DNA of 64,000 nt. It comes from Haematococcus lacustris. Lineage: Eukaryota; Chlorophyta; Chlorophyceae; Chlamydomonadales; Haematococcaceae. The notes under the pieces were generated by a model. It ran no database searches. It worked only from the letters and a program-made list of their open reading frames with translations, and had not been told where the DNA came from. The stretch spans positions 1,946,322 to 2,010,321 of the forward strand of contig JASKMD010000013.1 of the NCBI GenBank assembly GCA_030144725.1, given 5' to 3'. The translations under genes and the position numbers were made by a program. Shown here in pieces: positions 26,205-35,147 of the stretch (positions are counted from its first letter, which is position 1; each line of letters starts with the position of its first letter).

Positions 26205-29200
26205 CAGTACGTGTCAGTTGTGCCGCTGCTTGCCTCAGTAGTGGTGTGGGTGTGTGGGTGTGTGAGTGTGGTGCATGTGCCGAAGCACTCAGCAAGGCAC
26301 AGAACCATGAGGGCCACATTCTGGAATGTCAGTGAGATGTGTGTTGCGGGGCAGGGTGGCTGCTGGGGTAGTGGCAGGGGGCAGGGTGGCAGAGGGGGTG
26401 GTGGCAAGGGGCAGGGTGGTGAATGAGGAGGTGGGTTTTGGGGGGCTGGCAGGGGTCAGGGTGGCGTAACAAGCCTTCACCTGCTAGGTTGGACACCACG
26501 CGGTCAGGCGGCAGTCCTAGTCGTTCAGCCACTGAGTCCAAGATGCGCTTGTTGGCCTGTGTGGCAGGGCAAAGCGGGCAGGGGCCTAGAGGGGCAGGAG
26601 GCACAAGGGGCAGGGGCCACAAGGGGCGGGCAGCAGGGGAGTGGCGTGGGGTCAGGTCTGGTGAGCCCAGTCCCCCTGGTCAGCATGTAGTCTGCACGCA
26701 GTGTGCAGCAGGTCCTTCCACCGCAGTTGTATGACCTAGGGGCGGCAGGTTAGGTGCGACAGAGGCAGGATACCCAGGCTGTTAGTGGTGAACTTTGCAA
26801 GTAGCATGCTTGCATGTCCATGTGGACAACAAGTGCCGATGGACTGCTACCGGATAATGTTTTTGACAAGTTGCTGGCCTTGCTTGGGGCAGTGGGATGG
26901 GTAGCCGCTTCTCCAAAAGTTTTGGTACCAGTCTTTGTGTAGGTGGATACAGCAACAACATAATCACATTAAAGGACTTTCAATGCAAAACTGGAGGGTA
27001 GGTTACTAAACCATGTCATATCTCAGCAGCTGGAGGGCAGAAGGAGACAAACAAGGCCACATTGGAGAGATGGTATGAAGAGTTGCACGGCTATGTGCTT
27101 GGCTTTCACAATGGTACCGGAACGGAGTAGCACTGGGCCTTGAACGTTATTCAGACTAGGAACCTTACTGTGTAGGGGCCAGGCCAGCCCAGGCCAACAT
27201 AAGCAGGCAGGCTGAGCTGGAGCTGGAGGTGGGTGTGGTTAGGGTCCCAGAGGGTCAGGGGTCACCAGGCTGGGTAGTTGCAGCCATGGCATGGGCTAGT
27301 GTTCAGTCAGGTTCAGGGGTCAGGGGTCAGGGGTCAGGGGTCAGGGTCAGGGGTCAGGGGTCAGGGTCAGGGTCAGGGGTCAGGGGTCAGGGTCAGGGGT
27401 CAGGGGTCAGGGGTCAGGGGTCAGGGGTCAGGGGTCAGGGGTCAGGGGTCAGGGGTCAGGGGTCAGGGGTCAGGGGTCAGGGGTCAGGGGTCAGGGGTCA
27501 GGGGTCAGGGGTCAGGGGTCAGGGGTCAGGGGTCAGGGGTCAGGGGTCAGGGGTCAGGGGTCAGGGGTCAGGGGTCAGGGGTCAGGGGTCAGGGGTCAGG
27601 GGTCAGGGGTCAGGGGTCAGGGGTCTGGGGTCTGGGGTCTGGGGTCTGGGGTCTGGGGTCTGGGGTCTGGGGTCTGGGGTCTGGGGTCTGGGGTCTGGGG
27701 TCTGGGGTCTGGGGTCTGGGGTCTGGGGTCTGGGGTCTGGGGTCTGGGGTCTGGGGTCTGGGGTCTGGGGTCTGGGGTCTGGGGTCAGGGGTCAGGGTCA
27801 GGGGTCAGGGGTCAGGGGTCAGGGGTCAGGGGTCAGGGGTCAGGGGTCAGGGGTCAGGGGTCAGGGGTCAGGGGTAGGGGTCAGGGGTCAGGGGTCAGGG
27901 GTCAGGGGTCAGGGTCAGGGGTCAGGGGTCAGGGGTTAGGGGTCAGGGGTCAGGGACCAGCACTGACCTGGTGCATGACCAGCCAGTTGATGTCCTCCTT
28001 CTGCAGGCCTGCTGCTGCGAGCGCCTCCTCGATGACCTGCGCCAGAAAACATGGTGGACCACAGCTTGCGGGGCATGCTTGGAGCTGATCGCTTCAAGTG
28101 CTGGCTGATGCACTTTGATGCCTGAGGCTGCCATGGTCATGGCCAGGGGCCGCCTACGTGGCCAAGCTCCCCTGTCTTTCCTGGACATCACTACCTCTGG
28201 ACATCACTGGAGCAGCAGTAGACCTTGGACACTATGCCATGCGCAGGCTGCAAGATTCGCAGACTGTGAACCCAACCCGTGATGGCTCTGGCTGGGTACA
28301 GCAACAGAGGTAGCTGGCTAGCAGCTGGGGAGGTCGCAGGGGGTGGTGGTGATAGGGAGGGGGGGCCTAGGGAGAAAGGGGAGCAAGGGGCACAGGCTGG
28401 TCAGGAGGCAAGAGGGCGGTGGGAGGGCGATGGGAGGGTCCTGGCAGCAATGCACTGCAGCACGGGAGCAGAGCGCAAGGGAGGGGAGGGGAGGGGGGGT
28501 TGGCTGAGGGTGTGCGGGAGGCAGGGGGGCTGGGGGTGGCGCGGTAGGGGGAAGAGAGGTGGATGGCTGTGCTGGGCCAGCCACCAGTGGAGGGGGAAAG
28601 GGAACGAGAGGGGAGGGAGGGGGAAGAGGATGTGAAGAATGTGAGGGGAGAGAGGGGTAGGGCAAAGAGAGGGGAGGGAGGGGGGAGGGGAGGGAGAGGG
28701 AAGGGAGGGGGAGGAGAGGGGGACCCAGGGGCGGGGACTCACAGTGGGCAAGGCCAGCACCCAGGGGAGGGTAGGTGAGGGGAATGAGGAGGAGGAGGGG
28801 AGGAGAGGGGAGGGGAGTGTTTGGTGCGGAGACTCACGGTTGGCACCGAGCGCACGGCAAACTTGAATACGTCTTGCCCCTGTGGTGATGGACCCAGGCC
28901 AGGCAATGCCAGGTGGTGGGGTGAGCATGCGGGTTAGCACAGGGGCCTCTGTCGCCCCGTCACCCTGAGTCACGCTGTCATCAGCTACTACATAAATTCA
29001 TATTCGAATTCGGCACTTCACTGTGTATGACCCAGCTCGCCCCTCACCTCTCACCCAGCTGTTAGCAGCCAGCCCCAGCCAGCTAGTGTGACTTACACCT
29101 AACATCTGGAAAAGAGTGTTGCTCAGCAGGCTGGCAGCCATGTCAGTTGGCCTGCTGAAGCCAGCACCTCGCTCTCAGTAGCTGGCACCGCGTCTGTATG

Positions 29201-32200
29201 AAGGCGAGGGTGAGGTGAGGGTCTGGCACCATGCCGCCATCAGACAATCACCGTGACGATGGCTGAGGGTGGCCACCATGCCATGGCAGCTGGACCCCTG
29301 GCAACCTGCTGCTGATGCCCCATGCCCGCCTGGTGCCTGCCGTGAGTCCCAGTGCTGTGTGGCGTTGGCTGCATGGGTTACATGCTCACCTGCATGGGTT
29401 AGGGTAGGCCTAACCCCTACCCCTACCCCTACCCCTACCCCTACCCCTACCCCTACCCCTACCCCTACCCCTACCCCTACCCCTACCCCTACCCCTACCC
29501 CTACCCCTACCCCTACCCCTACCCCTACATGCTCACCTACATCACCAGGAGCTGCCCCATGCCCGCATGCCCACCTGCATGCTGATATTGCTGAAGGCGC
29601 CCAGCTGGCTGGGGTACCCCTCTGCCTTGTTGCCGTGCTGGCTGAACACTGCGTTCAGGCTCTTCTGACCAGCTCCAGCGCTGTGGGACACAAGCAAAGC
29701 CACACAGCCTGAGGCAGCTGGGGGCGGGTGAACGAGGTGTGGTGGGTGGGGTTTGGGGGAGGAAGGGAGAGGAGGGAGGAGAGTTAAGGATAGCTGTGGG
29801 GGGGCACTTCAGAGCAGCAGGGGGATGCCCTCCATGTCATGTCAGCACGCCACCCCAGCAGCACCCTTCCGCCCCAAGCAACCCCACCAGCCCAAGCAGA
29901 GACCCAGCAGGTCAGGTCTCTATCAGCCAGTCGGCCTCTCCATCCATGCAGCACCCCTCCGTCACCAATCCAGCCATGGTCAGCGTCAGTGTCACTGTCA
30001 CCACCCGGCAGCAGCACCATCACCATCACTGCCATCACCATCACCGTCACCATCACCATCACCATCACCGCCACCACCATCACCGCCATCACCATCACCA
30101 TCATTGCCATCACCATCACCATCACCGCTACCATCATCTCCAGGTCGAGTTAAGATGCATGGCAAGCTGAGGCGCAGCCAACAAGGCACAGCCCATGGCT
30201 ATGTTACACCTGGCATCTGAGGGTCAGCGTTAGGGTAACCCTAGCTGGCAGCTGAGGGGATCTGTGTCCCTGCATGGGCCGCCTGCAGAGCTGCCAACTG
30301 CCAGGCAGGGTTTGGCAGCGGCCTAATTAGGCAACCCTGCCGCTCGTACTAAGCTGCTACCAGCCTGACACATCACAGCCCAGTGGCTGGCATGTAGAGG
30401 CTGGAGGCTGGCTGGAGGCTGGGCCTGGCTGGAGGCTGGGTTTGGCTGGAGGCTGGGTCTGGGCCCTGGGCCCTGCGGTGGTGCTAGGGGGTGGGTAGCC
30501 AAGCCATGGCCAGGAGGTTGAGGCAGCCAGGCCAGGCAAGCCTCTGGCAGCAGACAGCCTGTTGGAGTTGAAGTTGGAGTTGGAGTCAGGAGGTAGAGGT
30601 GAGGAGGTAGAGCATCAGAGGCCATAGGTGAGGTGAGCAGTGTGAGGCAGCTTCTAGCTCTGGCTCCTGAGTATGGCCCTTCCCACTGCATTGGTCTGGT
30701 GGAGTGCTCTCCCTGAACCAAGGGCTGTGCTGCCTTCACTTTATCACTGGCTTGCTAGCAATCAGGCTGAGTCAGCCAGGCTTCTCAGCCAGGATGGAGG
30801 CCGGTGACTGCCTGCTGCGCACTGGGCATCACGCTGGCAGGGCTGGGCACTAGGCTGGGTCAGTCAGCCAGGCCAGCCATCAGCAGCCAGCTGAACGTCA
30901 GGTCAGGCAGGGCTAGCCAGCCAGGCCACCCGATGGCAACAAGTGGGCAGTTGTGAGGGAGGGCAGGCGGGGTGGGTGGGGTGGGGACTCCTGGGCCGGT
31001 CACCTGTGCATGGCGCTGCCTAGCAGGGCACAGGGGCTGCCTGGTGGTCCCGCACTCAACACAACTGCTCCGCAGCCATCACCAAACAGGATGCAGGTGG
31101 CTGCAGGCAGCAGGGCAGCATAAGCGGCAGCACAGCACAGGGGCAGTCGGGGCTCAGGACAGGCGGCAGCAGGGCAGTGGCCAGCAGGCAGCAGGCCAGC
31201 AGCACAGCACAGGGCCAGCCAGCAGCAGCCAGGCTCAGCCCCAGCCAGCCACCAGCATCAGCCACCCCAGGTCCAGTGGCCACTGCCACAAGAGTCACGC
31301 CCTCCCACCCCACACACACAGCCCCAACACACCACACCACGGTGAAGGGCACAAGGGGCCTGCTGCCCCAACCCCTCCTGCGCTCTTGTTGCTGGCGCCA
31401 GTGCTGTCTGACTGCTGCCCCTCCCGCTGAACCCCTGACCCCTGACCTCACAAGGACCTCACTCTCACTCTCACAAGGACCCCCCACCTTCCTCCACCCC
31501 CACCCTCGCCCCCACCCACATCGATCGTTCCAGTCGACAAAGCGGGACAGGGCATCCCCGCCTATGAGCAGCACGTTGCGTGCAGCCCCTGTGCGAATGT
31601 ACTGGGAGGCGGTGACCAGGCCCAGCACAAAGCCGCTGCAGGCTGCTGTCAGGTCAAAGGCGCACGCGCGAGTCGCACCCAAGGCGGCTTGTACCTACAC
31701 AGGCAGGGGAGGGCTGGTCACACCCCGCTTGCACCTGGTCACACCTGGAAACAGATCAGGGTTTGAAGGGGGGAGGGTGGGGGCAGGGAATGAGGGAGGG
31801 AGGGAAGGAGGGGAGGGAGGGAAGGCCAACAAGGAGGGAGGGTTAGGAAAGGGAGGGAGGGTGAGGGGTTGTTACAGGGGGGTGGAGGGGGAGGGGGAGG
31901 GCAGAGGCCTGTTTGTGCCCCAGGGTTTCCCTCAGCTGCCTACAGCAGGTACCTGACAGGCTCCGCCGAACAGATCATCAGGGGAGGAGGTGGCGAACAG
32001 GATAAGGTCTAGGTCGGAGGCCTGCACTCCTGACATCTCCAGGGCTGCAGCGCTGGCTTGGCAGGCCAGTTGGCCCAGGGACTCCCCCGCCCCCAGCACG
32101 TGCCTGCACACAACTCAACACAACACATCACATCACATCACATCACATCACATCACATCACATCACATCACATCACATCACATCACAACACAACACAACA

Positions 32201-33322
32201 CAACACACCTGTGCATACAAACACCAAATATAGACAGCAATGATGTTCATGTGATGACAGTGGTGACACACCTCTGCTTACCAGCAGCAACAACCACAAA
32301 AAATTGTAACAATATGATGATGACGACACATCTCTGCAACACAAACCCCTTGACCCAGGAATGACACGTAGCATGAGTTCACCGCCCCATGCGATGATGC
32401 TGATGATGATGTGGATGACCATGCGGCATGGTCAACGGTGTGGGGCTAGTGACCCAGCCAGCCACATGGAGGCCACATCGGCCAAGCCCATGGCAGGTGG
32501 CCCATGTGCATGAAACAATGTTCACATTGGCCAAGCAATTGCTGGCTGTCACCACCGTGATGTGGATCGTCAGTCACCAGCTGTCCAGTGTGATGGCTGC
32601 AGCCTGAGATGCTGAGTAACCTGCCTGCCCCAAGCCAGCCTGCTGACAGGCTATCCCTCGCAGTTGTCTGGGCAGCTGAGCCACCCTATCTGCCTGAAGG
32701 CCCCTGCCCCTGCCCCTGCCCCTGCCCCTGCCCCTGCCCCTGCCCCTGCCCCTGCCCCTGCCCCTGCCCCTGCCCCTGCCCCTGCCCCTGCCCCTGCCCC
32801 TGCCCCTGCCCCTGCCCCTGCCCCTGCCCCTGCCCCTGCCCCTGCCCCTGCCCCTGCCCCTGCCCCTGCCCCTGCCCCTGCCCCTGCCCCTGCCCCTGCC
32901 CCTGCCCCTGCCCCTGCCCCTGCCCCTGCCCCTGCCCCTGCCCCTGCCCCTGCCCCTGCCCCTGCCCCTGCCCCTGCCCCGCCCTGCCCCGCCCTACCCT
33001 GCCTTGCCTGCACTGACAATGGAGAGCGTTGAATGGCAGGGTGCGCGACTTCGTGCTACAGGTGGTTAGGGGAAGGTTGGCCGCACCTGCGCTGAATGCC
33101 GGTCCTGCTCTCTATCCACTCATTGTTCGTGTCCACGAAACGCTGCAGGTCCGTGTTGGTCAGGACAGTGGCTGGTGCGGCAGAGCCAACGCCCGTTATC
33201 CGGCAGGGCATCAGCACGGATGCAGCGGCCATGCATCGGATTGTGCGCTGCCCCTGATGCCGATGCTGGCGCGCGCTGATGTTACGAGCCTGCTGATGGC
33301 AAGCCGATTTTAACGCCTGCAT
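25492..33322 (-). CDS. KAS3: 3-oxoacyl-ACP synthase III (KAS III)
   Basis: Condenses acetyl-CoA with malonyl-ACP to start plastid type II fatty-acid synthesis. Exons: 33322-33087, 32103-31953, 31694-31520, 31100-31004, 29680-29575, 28879-28838, 28036-27968, 26556-26481, 26098-26016, 25554-25492. All junctions keep phase, giving 365 codons, a normal length. The catalytic triad is complete: Cys148 in [13 protein letters not shown], His291 in WLVMHQANKR, Asn321 in [13 protein letters not shown]. The end [19 protein letters not shown] is typical. The first 30 residues ([20 protein letters not shown] and on) are basic and acid-free, a likely chloroplast transit peptide before [20 protein letters not shown]. 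The introns are crowded with simple repeats. It is convergent with LIPB, which uses the octanoyl-ACP made by this pathway. Confidence 0.96.
26172..26201 (+). repeat. CAG trinucleotide run
   Basis: About ten CAG units in the KAS III intron before exon 26098-26016. Confidence 0.85.
27311..27957 (+). repeat. GGGGTCA heptamer array with a GGGGTCT block
   Basis: About 640 bp of 7-bp units filling the 5' part of KAS III intron 7. Flanking units are GGGGTCA, with a few shortened GGGTCA. The central block, about 27624-27784, is almost pure GGGGTCT. The array comes within about 12 bp of the exon 7 donor. The plus strand has repeated G4 tracts with 3-nt spacers, a composition able to form G-quadruplexes; the transcribed RNA would be C-rich. 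Confidence 0.97.
29413..29528 (+). repeat. CCCCTA hexamer array
   Basis: About 19 units of CCCCTA, a telomere-like hexamer variant, in the KAS III intron after exon 5. Confidence 0.95.
30016..30138 (+). repeat. CACCAT/CACCGT trinucleotide-hexamer array
   Basis: About 120 bp of CAC/CAT-type units, which would encode poly-His in one frame; intronic on the opposite strand to KAS III. Confidence 0.9.
31197..31441 (+). repeat. Dispersed ~240-bp repeat, copy 1
   Basis: Closely similar to 50285-50522 in the same orientation. Both run from GCCAGCCAGCAGCAGCCAGG-like sequence to CCCCTGACCCCTGACCTC. This copy lies in KAS III intron 3, antisense to the gene. Confidence 0.88.
32123..32197 (+). repeat. 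CACAT pentamer repeat
   Basis: CACAT units followed by CACAA units in KAS III intron 1, about 20 bp from exon 2. Confidence 0.92.
32698..32988 (+). repeat. CCCCTG hexamer array, about 48 units
   Basis: Nearly perfect array in KAS III intron 1. Its long poly-(PA), (PC) and (AG) frames are not genes. Confidence 0.97.
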
Positions 33323-34002
33323 GCTCGCCGCCGCACGAGCTGCTTCCTGCGGCGCTTATCTCAGAGCTTGTTAATATTCGTGCCTGGACAACATCGCGGG
33401 GGTTCGTCTTGATCCGCCCGGCCAGCACTTTTTCAACACACCCTTTTCTAAACGTGCAAGCAGCTGGCATTGGTCGCCCCGAATGAAGAAGATCCCACTG
33501 ATGACCAATGAGGTGCACCTGGCGTGCTACCTATTTTGCACAACCTCCAAGTGACAATGGGATTGTGGCAAGGGAGGTGGGTACCCGTCATGCTGGACCC
33601 TGGGCCTAGGAGCTGCATCTCGTCTTTCATTCCCAGACCGCAGGCTTGAACCCAGTGGACCGCAGGCTTGAACCCAGTGGTCCGCAGGCTAGAGGATGAG
33701 GATGTAGACGGGCGGACTTCGCCAGTTTTAACGCCCAAGCTGCTGAAGTGTGTGCCCACCATTGCGCTGTCATCATCTTACAACCAGTGCATGCAGGTCA
33801 TGCCAACTCTACACGATAGCCCTCGCAGTAGGCAATAATGCAGGTGGTAGGCACTCATGCACCATGTCCATGTGCATTGGGTATACTCACACAGCTCCTA
33901 GACACTATCTGAGTAGTCCCACTAGTTGTCCCTAGTGGTCCCTAGTGGTCCGACTCAAATGGAGGCCCTGGCGAGGGACATGGGGGCTGCTTATGGGAAT
34001 GA
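33323..34002. other. Region upstream of KAS III; repeat-derived segment
   Basis: Includes the KAS III promoter. A 22-bp direct repeat around 33637-33690 contains GACCGCAGGCTTGAACCC. At about 33912-33990 a segment with GTCCCTAGTGGTCC resembles 45450-45496 beside the assembly gap, so it is probably a dispersed repeat. Confidence 0.55.
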
Positions 34003-34021
34003 CGATATAAAATAGTATAAA
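34003..34021 (+). promoter_or_regulatory. Possible TATA box
   Basis: GATATAAAATAGTATAAAA, an AT-rich TATA-like stretch unusual in this GC-rich window, about 240 bp before the ORF at 34263. Inference only. Confidence 0.3.
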
Positions 34022-34262
34022 ACCATCCTCAATGAGTAAGGGTCACTCGGAACGAACGCATGCCAGCCCTCACAACTCGATACCCTGAAACTACGGCTGG
34101 ACGACCTCCGGTGCACGCCTTGAACACCCTCCCCTGACTACACTGTATTTCAAAGCCCCTGATAAAAAGCTTGCAACAGCAGCTTGCACACCTCGACACA
34201 CCGAACGACCTCCGGGTAACACCTTGTCACTGTTTTATACATTGCACTGCGTATAGAAGACA

Positions 34263-34574
34263 ATGTGTGCATTGAGGCCCATGTGTTTATGCAAGGCGGG
34301 GGGTGCAGGGTCATCAGATGCCCATGACATGCGCATGCAGCGAGCAGTGCAGTCCGCCTTGGCTCACTACAGCTGGGGCAGCCATGGCTGGAGCGTTGAT
34401 CAGCTGCGCTGGTGGCTGGTGCAATCTGGGTGCAGGTGGTGCAAGAGGTGCACATGCCATGAACATGGTCACACTCACATGGATGATGTGCTCCATGTTG
34501 TCATTGCACTGATGAGCTCAAGCTATGAAAGAGGACCAGGAGGAGAGAGAGACACCCAAATGGTTCAAGGCTGA
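34263..34574 (+). CDS. Unrecognised Cys/His-rich ORF in mobile-element region
   Basis: A 103-codon frame opening MCALRPMCLCKAGG, then YSWGSHGWSVDQLRWWLVQ and the cluster GCRWCKRCTCHEHGHTH, which could bind metal. It follows a TATA-like sequence and precedes the TnpB/Fanzor-like locus on the same strand. I do not recognise it. It may be the first part of that element or an independent small gene. Confidence 0.3.
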   Translation: MCALRPMCLCKAGGAGSSDAHDMRMQRAVQSALAHYSWGSHGWSVDQLRWWLVQSGCRWCKRCTCHEHGHTHMDDVLHVVIALMSSSYERGPGGERDTQMVQG

Positions 34575-35147
34575 GTAGTACGCACCCATCTATGCGCATG
34601 CCGCCCTGGAGAGGGTCAGCTGCAAGGCGCGCAAGGCTGACAATGCACACATCAAGATCTGATCACACGACGAGCACCAAACTTCCATAGGGCATGATAC
34701 CGGCCTATGCTAGGTCGCTGCCAGCCGCCCAGTCCGTGTATTCACCAGCTTTGGCTCGCCCTTGTCAGGCGCCCCAACCAGCAAGGGGTTGTCACCAGGG
34801 CGCCCCCCACACATGCACGGGCAGCTACTGGCCACCTCCTCCATGTGGCACAGGCTGGCCAGGCCGGGGCACAGCTTGTAAACGTCCTTGCAACCTGTGC
34901 GCACGCAGTGACGAGAAAGGGCTGTCTTGTGCTGACTGTGGATTGGGGGGGTAAGTGTGTGTGTGCAGCACACCCGGCCACTGGACTACAGACCCCCTCT
35001 CCATACAGACCTGCAGAGTGTGAGGTATGCCAATGTAACTGTTGCCAATGTAACTGTTGCCAATGTAACTGTTGCCAATGTAAGACGCGAGAGTGAGAGT
35101 CGTGAGGGTGGGGACAGTCGCAAAGTACCATCTACTACAAAGCGCGA

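Noticed and set aside
27229..27939. 236-residue Ser-Gly-Val-Arg-Gly-Gln repeat ORF
   Set aside because: Translation of the GGGGTCA heptamer array within a KAS III intron, on the opposite strand to the gene.
29739..30220. His-rich or Ser/Pro-rich ORFs as metal-binding proteins
   Set aside because: They arise from the CACCAT repeat in a KAS III intron.
27311..33000. CRISPR-like array
   Set aside because: The units are contiguous microsatellites without spacers, in a eukaryotic genome.
32609..33032. Frames of (PA)n, (PC)n and (AG)n
   Set aside because: Products of the CCCCTG array inside KAS III intron 1.
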